DNA of 64,000 bases. Origin: Protopterus annectens. Lineage: Eukaryota; Chordata; Ceratodontiformes; Protopteridae. Each line of letters opens with the position of its first letter. Positions within the stretch are counted from its first letter, which is position 1. The stretch is from NCBI RefSeq assembly GCF_019279795.1, contig NC_056733.1, positions 1,121,311,862 to 1,121,375,861 of the forward strand, written 5' to 3'. Shown one piece after another: positions 1 to 10,494 of the stretch. The position numbers and the translations under genes are program-made. Below the pieces are notes generated by a model that saw only the letters and a list, made by a program, of their open reading frames with translations, did not search any database and was not told the DNA's origin.

Positions 1-1
1 A

Positions 2-598
2 AAGGTGTATACCTCTTCTACTTTAGCAATGAGGGCTTTGAATTGCCAGTTTCATATGTTGAAGTATCAGAATTTCCTCCTTACTCAACTAAAATCTAAA
101 GTGGATGCTTTGGCAGAGGGCATTGAGTGTAAGGAATTACAGGATTTGGTACATGTCTCTGAACAGGTGGGTAAGCATTCTTTGCAGTGTGGTTTTGATG
201 CTTTACAGGCTTCTTCCAGGGTGGCTGCCACTGGTTCAGTTCTTCGCAGGCACGCCTGGCTTAAGGATCAGAATTTGTCAGAGTATGTTAAAACTAGAAT
301 TTTGGATGCTCCTTTACAGTCTGAAGTTTTATTTGGTCCCCCTGTGGAGTCTGTTTTGAAAGACAAGGCTAAGTCTATGCAGACTGTTAAAGATTTTTTG
401 CAGGTGCAGCCTCCAAAGTTTAGTAGGAATTGGCCTACTAAGGGGTGGACGTATCCTTCTTCTGATTCTCAGTCTAGAGGTAGATCTAGACGTGGTAGGG
501 GCAGAGCTCAGAGTACTTTCAGGCCTAGAACATGGAGTTCACCTGCACAATCTTCAGGTGAGGGCAGGGGCCAGTCCTTTCGTAAACAGGCCCAATGA
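2..598 (+). CDS. gag-like ORF1 of copy A, C-terminal part
   Basis: This is the last 198 codons of the DIRS ORF1 (Gag-like) protein, open without interruption from the window edge to TGA at 596-598. It begins inside the motif KKVYTSSTLAMRALNCQFHM, conserved in every copy here, and ends in an Arg/Gly/Ser-rich tail (around residues 150-198) that looks like a nucleic-acid-binding region. In the family, ORF1 is taken to package the RNA, but its function is not well established. The reading frame of RT is already open from 492 and overlaps this ORF by more than 100 nt. The N-terminal Cys/His cluster lies outside the window. The frame seen here is intact. Confidence 0.8.
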   Translation, partial: KVYTSSTLAMRALNCQFHMLKYQNFLLTQLKSKVDALAEGIECKELQDLVHVSEQVGKHSLQCGFDALQASSRVAATGSVLRRHAWLKDQNLSEYVKTRILDAPLQSEVLFGPPVESVLKDKAKSMQTVKDFLQVQPPKFSRNWPTKGWTYPSSDSQSRGRSRRGRGRAQSTFRPRTWSSPAQSSGEGRGQSFRKQAQ

Positions 599-2476
599 CC
601 TGCATTTTCAGCTGCCAGATTCTTCTTGCCTGGCAGCTCCTTTGGGAGGAAAGTTAGCACTCTTCAAGCAAAACTGGCTTTTAGTCACCCAGGACAAATG
701 GGTATTGGACATTATAAACCGAGGCTACAAGTTTTATTTCCATACATTGCCTCCCTTCAAAGGTATGCTAGACGTTCCTCCTCAACAAAGGGTAGAGGCT
801 TACAAGCAGATTTCTTTACTTCTTCAAATGGGAGCCATACAGCCGGTCCCTCTGTCAGAAGTGGGCCTAGGATTTTATTCTCGCCTGTTTCTAGTACCAA
901 AGAAAGGGAACACGTGGAGACCGATTTTGGATTTATCTATCCTCAACACATTCCTGGACATTCCAAAGTTCAAAATGTTGACGTTGCAACAGCTTTTACC
1001 TCTGTTGGGCAAAGATCACTGGATGGTAACTCTGGATCTCAAAGAGGCTTATCTTCATGTTCCTATCAGGCCCAGTTGCAGGAGGTACCTGCGTTTTCGG
1101 GCTGGGACTTTACATTATCAGTTCTCTGCATTGCCCTTTGGCTTATCTACTGCCCAGGGTGTTCACAAAGGTTCTGGCTCCAGTGATAGCCTTCTTCAGG
1201 TTGAGAGGAATACAAATTTATCCTTATTTGGACGATTGCCTGATTCTTGCTCAAGACAAGTACGAACTTCTTCATCATCTACAGTATGTGATGGCAGTGT
1301 TAAGGTGCCTAGGGTATTCTGTGAACGAAACAAGGTCCAGTCTAGTACCCTCTCAGGAAATGTGCTTTCTGGGTGTGAGACTGAATACAGCTTCCCAGAT
1401 GGCTTTTGTGACCCCGGACAAGCAAAAGAACCTTACTCTTTACTTCCATCAATTGTCTCTACGGTCCAGGCTGACTGCAAGGACAGTCCTTCAAGCCTTG
1501 GGGTTCATGGCATCTTGTATCCTGGTGCTTCCCAATGCCAAACTGCATATGAGGAAGCTCCAATGGTATCTCAAGAACGTATGGACACAACACTGCCAAG
1601 ATCTGGACACTGCCATTCAAATAATACCTTGCATTCAAAAGGAATTTTGTGGTGGGCTCAGGAATGTCACCTAAACAAGGGACTCTCTGTGACCCGACCA
1701 GAGGCGAGTCAGATTCTAACGACAGATGCCTCGGACAAGGCTTGGGGAGCACACCTCAATGGAAAATGGGTTCAAGACACGTGGCCTGCCAGACTTCAAC
1801 ATTTGCATATCAACTTGAAGGAGATGTTAGCAGTCCAATTTGCATTGATGGCTTTCAAAGATTTACTTCACCCAGGGCAAGTGTTGATTCAAACAGACAA
1901 CACAACTGTCATGTGGTACATCAACAAGCAAGGGGGAACACATTCGTACCCTCTTTGCAGACAAGCGATGATTTTGTGGGAGACTGCTCTCAGTTTACAC
2001 CTCAATCTTCAGGCAAGGTTTCTACCAGGAGCACAGAACTCCTTAGCAGATGTGTTGAGCAGACAGATAGTGGATCCCCACGAGTGGAAATTGGATCCTC
2101 ATGTATTTCGAAGGTTGACAGTGTTGTGGGGAACTCCAGACATCTGTTCGCTTCTCCACTAAATTTCCAGTTGCCAAAGTTTTGCACAAAAATGTTTCAT
2201 CCCACAGCTTGGAAGGTGGATGCTCTATCCTTCAGTTGGAGCAATCTTCACGTCTATGCCTTTCCACCTCTGCCTCTCCTCCCAAAGGTACTCTTGAAGG
2301 CCAGACAAGACAAGCCATCCATGATTCTGATAGCTCCAGATTGGCCTCGACAGCACTGGTACCCTCTGCTGAGAAGTTTAGTACAGGAGCCTCCATGGCC
2401 TTTGCCTTCGATTCCGCACCTTTGTCACAGGAGGGCAATCATTTCCTCAATGTCAGGATTCAGTCCCAGCATCTAA
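594..2476 (+). pseudogene. RT-RNase H with methyltransferase-like block, copy A (frameshifted)
   Basis: This is a reverse transcriptase followed by RNase H. RT motifs include RPILDLSILN, TLDLKEAYLHVPI, SALPFGLSTA and the catalytic YLDDC box at 1225-1239. RNase H shows TTDAS, TDNTTVMWY and a terminal LADVLSR. The frame changes near 1157, where a 2-nt loss relative to the other copies falls in the ctactgcgccca segment. It changes back near 1650, and again near 2130 at the entry to the block containing WKVDALSFSW and APDWPRQHWYPLL. The gag stop and an ATG overlap as ATGA at 595-598, but the RT frame itself runs through that point as Asn-Asp-Leu. It would copy element RNA in the cytoplasm or virus-like particle, but is inactive as written. 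Confidence 0.85.
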
Positions 2477-3536
2477 CAGCCTGGCATATTCTGTTCTAGA
2501 CCCTGGAGGGTCTCAGCTTCCACAACAAGTTTTGAATGTTATTTTGGAGGCCAGAAGGCCTAGTACAAGGAAAGTTTACGCTGATAAATGGAGGAGGTTT
2601 TTGTTTGGAGCAAAGCAAAGGACTTTGATGTTTCCAAGCCTGATTTAAGTGTTTCTCTTCAATACCTTACAGATTTATTAGACAAGGGTTTGTCTTTCTC
2701 CTCTATAAAGGTTCATGCTGCAGCCATTTCTGCTCACTATGACTGTGACCCTCCTTTGTTCTCTCATCCTTTGTTTAAGCAATTTCTTAGAGGGGCAAAG
2801 AACATAAGACCCCCACGTAGAGCTCCTACTCCTGCCTGGGATCTCAATTTTGTGTTGGAAAAACTTACTTTACCTCCTTTTGAGCCTGCAGCTACTGCGA
2901 ATTGAAGTTTTGTCCTGGAAGACGGCTATTTTGTAGGCCAGCACGCCTGCAAGAAGGGATTCTGAATTACAGGCCCTTATGGCAGTTGAACCCTTCCTAA
3001 TTTTTCATAAGGATAGGGTATCTTTACGTACTAATCCTACTTTTATGCCTAAGGTGGTTTCTAGTGTGGCCTTGAACCAAACTATTCATTTGCCTACTTT
3101 TTATGCAGATCCCCAAAATAAAGGGGAGAAGATTTTGCACACTTTGGATATTCACAGGCAGTTGCGTTATTATTTGAGCAGAACTAAAGGGTTCAGACAG
3201 TCTCAACAGTTGTTTGTTTCTTTTGCCTTGGGTTCTCAGGGAAAGCCTGTTTCTAAACAAACTATTTCTAAGTGGATTGGTTTTTGCATTGCTTTCTGTT
3301 ATTCCCATCATGGTAAGGAGATTCCGGCTGGAATCAGGCCTCATTCAACTAGGGCTACTGCTACCTCTACAGCCTTTTTAAGGGGGGTGGCTACTAAAGA
3401 TATTTTGGAAGCAGCTACTTGGAGTTCAGTGCATACTTTTTCTAAACATTACCTCCTTCCTCTTTATTCTAAATCTAGGGCTGGATTTGCCACTGCAATA
3501 TTACAGGGCATTTTGGCAGCTCCTAATGCTTTATGA
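2395..3536 (+). pseudogene. tyrosine recombinase (YR), copy A
   Basis: DIRS-type tyrosine recombinase, the integrase substitute that joins circular cDNA to the chromosome. The start is placed at 2395 because a Met at the equivalent place is found in the other copies. The conserved opening ILEARRPSTRK is followed by a frameshift near 2598. TGA/TAG stops occur near 2903 and 2932, just before the segment that carries the first catalytic Arg in other copies. Downstream the frame is intact to 3536 and retains HSTRA (His-x-x-Arg, 3342-3356), ATWSSVHTF and the presumed nucleophile in KHY (Tyr codon 3450-3452). It overlaps the end of the preceding ORF out of frame. Confidence 0.82.
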
Positions 3537-3572
3537 TTTTGCCAACCTCCCTTTACCTCTGCTTTGGGATTC

Positions 3573-3673
3573 TACCCATATGTAAGGACTGCAGCAATGT
3601 GAGATGAAGAACATAGTACAGTTTTGTACCTACCATAAATGTAGATGTTCGAAGATCCACATTGCTGTAGTCC
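3573..3673 (+). repeat. internal complementary region (ICR) of copy A
   Basis: This 101-bp segment follows the YR stop. Its left half (3573-3614) is the reverse complement of a left terminus of the type seen at copy C (23314 onward). Its right half (3615-3673) is the reverse complement of the element's own right end (3959-4017), with one mismatch in 59 nt. The junction is cat|agt at 3614/3615. In DIRS elements the ICR is thought to template joining of the two cDNA ends into a circle. Confidence 0.9.
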
Positions 3674-3813
3674 AATTAACCCTCCCTCCTTCCCCTCTAT
3701 AGTTTGGAATGGTTGTATGGTTTGGGTGGTAGCTGTGATTTATACATATTTTGTTTTTGGGAAGTATTCTGTTTTTGGCTGTGGGCTTTCTTTTTAGGGC
3801 CTTCTGACATCTG

Positions 3814-4017
3814 GGGCAAGAAAAGACTGAGGATATGACGTCGGTCATGCGCTCTTATACCCTGACGCTCTGATGTCAGTTCTGAGCGCCCATGACAGAC
3901 GTCAGCCTAATACTTTGGTATTCGGGCCGACCGAGGACAGCGGACTACCCATATGTAAGGACTGCAGCAATGTGGATCTTCGAACATCTACATTTATGGT
4001 AGGTACAAAACTGTACT
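3814..4017 (+). repeat. right inverted repeat and terminal extension, copy A
   Basis: It starts at gggcaagaaaagactg, the mirror of the cagtctttcttgcc that closes left repeats in other copies. It runs through the ggaatt/cggccgaccgagg-type core to ctgcagcaatgtg, followed by an extension of about 45 bp (to 4017) that is absent from left ends but present in the ICR. Confidence 0.8.
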
Positions 4018-4760
4018 TTTTTCCAAAGGACACTATAATGCATTTATTTGCATTTAAGTTTAGTCCTTTGCTTTCTCATCAGCCATTTGTTTGTGTTGGA
4101 CACTCTCTTATTGGATGTTGGTGTAGTGAGAAGAATCTGTAATGGCTACTACTTGGTGCATCAGAAGCCTTTGACATTTTCTGTTATTTCCGAGGGAGTA
4201 GATACCATACAGGAGTAGATGCAATATGGAGCCGTGGTGTTCTCCACTGGCGACTGGTTTCTCTGTGGAAGTTGTTTCACCAGTCCTGACTTGTCTTACC
4301 TGCGAGTCAGTTGGCAATCTAATGAGTTATGCAGGGATTTATGCCTAGTTCTGAGAGTTTGATATGGTACCCCACTCCGATGTTGACAAAAGCCGTGGCC
4401 AGATCAAGGTTGGCAGTATGCTCCATTTTTACCTCCTTCATTGCCATGGTGACCCTCTTGAAGTCTACCAGGTTTAAGTAGGCAAGACCTTCCCTTAAAG
4501 CCACACTGGCTGGGTACAGTGTCTGTAGGTTGCTAGTGTCCTTGTTGATCATTTCCATGATGATTTATTTCATGATTTTGTATGTTAGACCTGTCAGGCT
4601 GATGAGTTTGTATTTCCTGGGTTCAGTTTGATGGTCCACCGTTAGAAAGAGGGATGACTTGCTTTGCTGGTTAGCTGTGCTGTAAACCTTGAAGCAGGGA
4701 GATGACTGCAAAGCCAGATAGCTTTGGGGCCCTTTTTCTTTTTGAGCATAATTCATTTTT
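4018..4760 (-). mobile_element. CR1-like LINE fragment (RT region)
   Basis: Reading the - strand, conceptual translation gives RT pieces KYKLISLTGLTYKIMK, MEMINKDTSNLQTLYP, AYLNLVDFKRVTMAMK and ANLDLATAF. These correspond to the motifs ISLTSLICKAMERII, LINKDM and YLDLAKAF of the + strand LINE at 24.7-29.15 kb. The edge at 4018 coincides exactly with the right end of DIRS copy A and lies near the segment following the RT FADD box in the related copy. Stops and indels are frequent, so it is an old fragment. The upstream limit near 4760 is approximate. Confidence 0.7.
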
Positions 4761-5329
4761 TTTTATTGCATACCACGTTTGTCTGCTACCTGTTTCAGGA
4801 CACCGTAAGTGATGGCCAAGATTATGAAGACTCCACCTGTTAAGTTTGCCACTTGCCCTTTTGCATCTGGTTTGTAATTCCGTATGCACTGCCTGTCTGT
4901 TGCTAAATGCTGTCACTTCTACTCTTGAGTAGAAATACGAGATGTAGCTTAACAAGGGAGCATTTTCTGATCTCTGCTTAGTGTACAACTTTCCTTTAAA
5001 TGCAAGGGAAAACCGTATTTATTATCTAAATTTTGTTAGAAAACTTTGAGTAGTAGTCTATATCTGAAGGATTTTAGCAAGCCTGTGGAACATTTCCATT
5101 TTTGTTTGTGCAAGTCTACCTGGACATGCAAGTCTGTATCGTAGGGGTGTCTGAAGACCATTCTTTCTTGGTGCCTTGCTTAGAGTTTTGCAGTGTACAT
5201 GTTAAAACGCTTCCAGTTGCTGATTACGTCACTTTGTGAAGGTCAGACCATATTGGTGATTAGCTTGTTTTAGTATAGACTAATGTGCATCTGGTGCACC
5301 TGTATAATTTAATATTTGATATCTTAAAG
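4761..5329. other. unassigned interval
   Basis: Between the CR1-like fragment and the hAT-like element I find no reading frame with recognisable motifs and no clear repeat structure. It may include decayed LINE sequence continuing from the left. Confidence 0.4.
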
Positions 5330-5776
5330 CAGTGGTACACAACCTTTTTGTGGGGAGGGCCACTACACAAATTCTTAATGCATCTGCGGCCCACCTCAAA
5401 ACCTAGTAAGTCGTTAACAATAGGTACAGGTGACTGGCATTTTTATTTAAGACAGCAGTCAAATTGCCTGTTTTCTGCATAAATTTTGCATTTAACTTTA
5501 TTCTGGCTTGCAGCCATGTCTTACTACAAACTCTTGCAGAAAGTTACTTCTGTTTACAGACTACAAGTTATAAACAAAGAATAGTTACTTCCACGGCTAA
5601 AATTAGAGGTGGGTGCAACTGCAGTCAATTAGGCAAGTAAGCATGTGCTGGAAAGTTTGCATGACTGGAGTAAGGCATAGCATTTTTTCACTTTTTTTTT
5701 TGTTACTGTCTGGGGGCCGGATGGCATTGCATGGCGGGTCAGATTTGGCCCCTGGGCTGGATGTACACCAATGCTG
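5330..5776. mobile_element. hAT-like nonautonomous DNA transposon remnant
   Basis: The left edge cagtggtacacaacctttttg and the right edge, which reads on the other strand as cagcattggtgtacatccag, resemble the imperfect terminal inverted repeats of hAT (Charlie/Tip100-type) elements. These begin with CAGTGGT and carry a nearby GGCCCAC/GGGCCGGAT-type segment, seen here at about 5391 and 5713. The interior has no coding capacity. The flanks share only taaag on both sides, so an 8-bp target duplication typical of hAT cannot be shown. Confidence 0.55.
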
Positions 5777-6470
5777 TAAAGGCTGCTGCCAGCACTAGTA
5801 ATTAATGGTACTGTATCTGATTATTCATAGTTAGGAAAGTGTTCCTCTGTATTGGTAGCCAGACCCATTACTACTCTGGTGTCAGTGGTTTGAAGCCAGG
5901 AGGTGATTACCAGACTAGTCAGCCAGGGTTTCTGTGCTTCCCAGTTCTCCCCGTAGATCATCATCATGAAAAACTGGTTACAGCCATTTTCAAATCTCAA
6001 GGCCACAGATCTGGCTGGAGATCGTTTTCCTGCCTTCCGGAATCACAGCATTGGGGACTTTCTTTTCTGTCAGAAGGCACGTGTTAGCATCTCTGCCAGA
6101 GTCCTTTTGCAAACGCCTGTTTTTTTCAGTGGGTGCTTTCCATTAGAATGCTGTTGCCTATGCCAATTGTAGAAATACCAGCATCATTCCACGTCTAAGG
6201 TTCCGTTATGTCCTGACAGAGTTTTTGACACCAGTGATGTTGCAAGTTACACTTTATTTATTAGAGTTGACCTTCTGTGCCACTTCCTGTGACACTGTTC
6301 TTTATGTAGGCTCTTAAGTTTGAGTGCGATCTAGTGGTGGTTGCTTTTTGTACATTGGCTTTTACTCCAGGAATTTAATTTTTATTTGTTTGACATTTGG
6401 TTACTGGGAAAGTCTAACTGGGTGGGTGACCAATTTTCAGCGTAGGCCTGGGGAGAAAGGCTCCATATTT
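5777..6470. other. unassigned interval
   Basis: I see no coding motif, terminal repeat or RNA gene here. Short open frames on both strands lack any recognisable family signature. Confidence 0.4.
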
Positions 6471-6474
6471 TAAT

Positions 6475-8160
6475 ATACAATACAGTAGTAAAACATAACA
6501 TGATGTAAGCGTACAAGAAGTAATAGAATAGTATAAATATTCAATGTAGGGATGATACAGAGGAAAAATAGGAGAGAAGTAGAAATATCCATAAATGGTA
6601 TATAAGAATTTGAGTATAATGCAGTTTGTGAGGTTTTTTTTGCTTTTGTTTTACATTTGTTCGTGCTGTTTATCAAGTTTCATTTTTATTTACATATGCG
6701 CATTTACAAATAGAAAGATGAGAAATTGTTTAGATAAGAATAGTAATTTGGTATATATTTGTAATGTGATAAAGGAGCAGATAAGAAAAGATGCATGTTG
6801 GGCTTCTAGCAAGGTTGATTGCAGCCAGCTTGTTGTTTTATAGGGACAGTTGCGTAACTTAAGTAGTTTTGGCTTAATTTTAAATAGCCTGTGATTGTTT
6901 GTGGACCTAATGTCTAGTGGTAGTGTATTCCTTAACTTGGTAATTGAGTAGGAATAAAGGGATTGTCCTGTGGTTTTATTTGGCTTCTATAGGGTTAATG
7001 GTTTGTCTTCGAAATGTAGTGCTTTGTTGGGAGTATAGGTTTGACGTACACAACTTACGGAGGGACATTTTTGTTTATTATAGATTTGTATGTACTATGG
7101 TTAGTTTCTGGTAGTTGATGGGGTAGATTCAGCCAATTAAGGGAAGAAAGGGCAGTACAATGATGGAATAGCATGTTGCAATTTTATTACAACAGGATTC
7201 GCGTTTGTTAATGTGATTTAGGAGTTGGTTAGTATATGGTACAGCATAATAAGGAAGGTAAGAGGTTTATGGATGATAGTGTTATTTTAGTGGTTTGGTT
7301 CATGACATTTTTGTGTGTACATGGCATTCCTAGTTTTTGATAGTATATTGCATTTGCAGGTCAATAGTTAGTTTATTTAGCAATAGTGACTACTAGTAGT
7401 TTGGCATGATGAACAAGTTCCATTTCTGTGTTGAGGGAATGTATTTTAAAATCAGTGGGGTATGGTTTAGATGTGAAGAAAAGTAATTTGGATTTGTTGG
7501 GGCTTAGTAAAAGATTTGCGTAATTGAGCCAGTTTTCAGTGGAAGTAAAAGCCGATTCTGGTTTTAATTTTAGTTTAATTGTGGTGGGTACGATGGTTGA
7601 ATAGTCTGCTACTTTGGCTGGAGGCAGTATGGAGGTTGTTTTATAAAGATGTTAAATAGAAGGGGCTCTCGGGACTCCTGTATTGTTGGGGAGATATGGT
7701 GAATAAGAGGTTTGCCATTTTGCACACTTATCTTAGAGATGATTAGCTTGAGAACCATTGTAGAGAAGAGTTCTAAAGTTTTATGTTTAGATAGTTCATT
7801 AAAAAGTTTTTGGTGTGACATTGTGTTGAAAGCTTTTAATAGATCAAGGAATATTGCTGATGATGGATATCCTAGGTCCCTAGCTCTATTTACTTGACTT
7901 TATCTGTAAAGGATATTAGGGCAGTTGCTGTACTGTGTGGTGTTCTGAAACCCTGCTGGGGTGGGGGTAAGTAGTCTGTTAGAAATGAGGTATTCAGGAT
8001 GTTGCATATGTGTACATTTTTCGAAGGTTTTGGAGAGGGGACAGAATAGAGATGGGACAATAGTTGGATGGGTTTGATTTTTCCTCCTTTTTATGTAAGG
8101 GGTAACAGTTGATTTATTCCATATTAGTGGTACATGTGATTCTAAGATCTGTTTGTAAGG
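6475..8160 (-). mobile_element. decayed non-LTR retrotransposon (second LINE type), RT region
   Basis: On the - strand, translation in shifting frames gives the order typical of a LINE reverse transcriptase: a VTPYIKRRK...SLFCPLSKTFEK segment (about 8100-8020), LISNRLLTPTPAGFQN (about 7990), then AIFLDLLKAFNTMSHQKLF (about 7860-7800). Next come a PLLFNIFI segment (about 7660), NKSKLLFF-like thumb sequence (about 7500), and a RNTLPLDIR tail (about 6930). The wording differs from the CR1-like copies elsewhere in the window, so this is another family, L2/jockey-like by appearance. The copy is AT-rich and full of stops. Ends are approximate. Confidence 0.6.
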
Positions 8161-10175
8161 ATGCTAACTGGGTAAGCTATAGCATCAGCTGCTAGTTTTA
8201 AATATTCAGATGAGAATCGTCAAAATTACAAGAAAGCTTGTAAGGTAGATAATCGCATGATTGTGGTTCCTCTAGTCTTTGGTAATATTCCTCATGTAGT
8301 CCTTCTGCCAAAAGGTTGCTTTCCTCTTTTTGACACTGATCCCCTATTTAAGGGTCATAGGCTCTTTCCAAAACTAAGCATATTTAGTCTTTTTGTGACT
8401 CACTAGTTAGAGGATCTGGACAAAAGACTGGACCAACTGGCCGCCTCTGCTTGAAGACCCAAAAATCTGTAAATACCTACATGTGATGCAACACAAGGGG
8501 GTTGGCCAGCCATTAAACCCTATTCTCTCCTGACTGCAGAAAGATTGTGTGGAGAACTAGGAAGCACTGCAAGGCCCTTTGTAGACATCCCGAAGGACAC
8601 CACAGTGTTGCTTGTGAGAACCCCGAGACTCTGTGGCACCAGTAATTGAGTGCGTCTTTAGACCACTGGTGAGAGTTCAGTTAGGTCAGAGGGGTCAAGC
8701 CAGATCCTAGTTTCCGTGTGGCAGCCCTGAGAGAGGCTCCAGACCCTCACAATAAAGCTGTTTGCCCTTTAGATATGCAATCCTGTGCATTGGGCAAGTT
8801 TGAGAAGTGCATGTTTACATCTGCCACTTTATCCTTAAAGCACTGAACTACTTTGTGCATGTGGTGGATTCCCCCTGGGATTTGGCAGATGAAATACATC
8901 AGGTTTTGAGTGAGTTTTCGGGCTGGGTATTGCCTGACTAAACTCTGGCCTGTATTTCTTTTAGTACAAGCCATTACAGACTTGTTCATTGTGGCAAAGT
9001 GTGCTGTTCAGGCATCAGACTCTGGATTTAATTTCTTGCAGTGTGTGTACCCTCATGGTCCACATTGCATGAATAGTGGCAGTGGTAGCTGTTAAGGCAG
9101 TAGACTCCATTATGGCCTTGCAAGCAGTTCAAGCTACACGTGGCTGGTCTTGCATTAGTCACATTTTAAGATTTTCTTGACTTTTCTTTGTCATGTTCTG
9201 TTCTCTTTGCCTCAGCAGCATCTAGTAAATATGGAAACACAGGATAAGTTTTTGTTCTGTACATGACAAATTTCTGTACTTCCATTCTTTAAAAAAAATG
9301 TGGAGGGCTGACCCAGCTTGTGGTTTTGGTGCAGTAATTAACAGCATCAACAACTTGAAAGGGACCCATTGCCCATTTTGATTTCCAGCAGGGCTGCTAG
9401 CCAAGAAGTCATGGTTCTTGATATTTGCCCTGAGGCTGCAATCCACAGACCTTTATCAACTGTGTACCATGTTTTAGGTATTGGGAGGGCACTTTTCATT
9501 TCCATCGAACTTTGTAAAATGTCATGAAGTAAAGACGTGTAGGTCATGGTGTACCCCTGGATAAGATATCAATCCCCTTTTGTTTCCCCTTTCCTACTCT
9601 TGTCAGATGCCCCACCCCTTCACAGACAAGTGCAAGGAAGATGATGCAACTCTTGCAGAAAAGAGTTGTCCATGAGGTCTAGGCATACCTGAAAGGCTTA
9701 AGATGTTGTTCTGTATTCTTTTTTGGTGTTGATAAAAAAAAAAAATCTGACCCGTAATGGAACTTGGTGGCCTAAACACTATATTGTCCTGATAGACATT
9801 TCGATTTATCCACATGCAGTCTCTTTGTTGGAGAAAAGACTGCATATGCCGTTTTCACCTCAAGATGCCCATCTCTCCATCAGAGCTAGGAAGATGCCCA
9901 GGAGGTGTTTGTGCTTGCAGGTCATTAACCCTTTGTTCTCAACTCTGTTCCTTGATTTCTTGAGTGTTGATACATGTCTGTAATAGCAGCTCCTTAGAAG
10001 CTGCAGTAAGCCAAGATATTCTCTTGCTAAGACTAATGGTTCCTTACTGAATTATCTAAAGCTTCTGGTGGACATAGAGTCTCTGGATAAATTGTTCTTC
10101 CTGGGGATCATTGTGGATTTTGAAGTGTCCCATTTCTGGTTCAGGCTGTGACCTTTATAGACCTGTTGTACCCAG
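8161..10175. other. unassigned interval left of DIRS copy B
   Basis: About 2 kb with only short, motif-free open frames on both strands. No terminal repeats, RNA genes or convincing coding sequence were seen. The flank immediately left of copy B (about 10100-10175) does not resemble the LINE on its right side, so the insertion site of B cannot be reconstructed from this window. Confidence 0.45.
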
Positions 10176-10190
10176 ATGTTCTTCGTGTTT

Positions 10191-10357
10191 CACTGTTGCA
10201 GTCATTACATTTGGGTTATCTGCTTGCAGGTAGCCCTCAGTCGGCCTGATTAACAAAGTCTTTGGTCCTGCGCCGGTTGCTGTCCCTTCTTCCATGACGT
10301 CAGGTCGTCAGGGGTGTAAAACATGCAGCCGACACCATTACATCAGTCTTTCTTGCC
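10191..10357 (+). repeat. left inverted repeat, copy B
   Basis: This stretch of about 167 bp is complementary to 15525-15693 at the other end of the element. It runs from cactgttgcagtcattacat to catcagtctttcttgcc. The outermost 15 bp (10176-10190) are outside the repeat and match only the ICR. Confidence 0.85.
10295..10302. promoter_or_regulatory. TGACGTCA (CRE/ATF-type palindrome) in DIRS left repeat
   Basis: A perfect TGACGTCA octamer lies about 15 bp upstream of a TATA-like gtgtaaaac (tataaaac in copies D and H). The same octamer is found in other repeats of this set: 15582-15589 (B right), 29422-29429 (D left), 39207-39214 (E right), 40327-40334 (D right) and 53398-53405 (G left). The match to the CREB/ATF consensus is seen directly; regulatory use is inferred. 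Confidence 0.5.
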
Positions 10358-10494
10358 ATGCGGTGCCCGAAGCAGAAACAGTTCGCAAGTGCCAGTTGGC
10401 TGACTCCTGAAATTTTCATTTTCGAGTTTCAGAACCTAAGTCTTCAACTAAAGCCAAGTACCCCGCTGGGGAAATTTTTTCTTGCTCCTTACCG

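Larger units (their letters stand above)
1..4017 (+). mobile_element. DIRS-type YR retrotransposon, copy A (5' end outside window)
   Basis: The right-hand three quarters of a DIRS element: end of gag, RT-RNase H, methyltransferase-like block, tyrosine recombinase, ICR, right inverted repeat. It ends at the sequence ctgtact (4011-4017), the right terminus shared by most copies here. Its ICR and terminus carry the cattgctgcag variant also seen at the left end of copy C, so A and C are the same subfamily. The sequence just outside 4017 matches the reverse complement of a CR1-like LINE (around 28300-28350), so A appears to have inserted into that LINE. The reading frames are broken by small indels, so the copy is not autonomous. 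Confidence 0.9.

Noticed and set aside
1459..1752. Open frames on the - strand inside DIRS coding regions (for example 1459-1752, 3024-3344, 29624-30001, 44370-44900, 62737-63183)
   Set aside because: They lie opposite RT, YR or Gag motifs, have no recognisable domains of their own and are explained by the codon bias of the real frame.
3573..3673. Inverted repeats near 3.6-4.0, 15.3-15.7, 38.8-39.4 and 52.6-53.1 kb as possible microRNA or structural RNA genes
   Set aside because: They are fully accounted for as DIRS ICR/terminus pairs.
5330..5776. Autonomous hAT transposon
   Set aside because: Only about 450 bp, with no transposase sequence.
8161..10175. Exons of a host gene in the 8.2-10.2 kb and 19.2-23.3 kb gaps
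   Set aside because: No open frame there shows splice-flanked, motif-bearing coding sequence; nothing supports a gene call.
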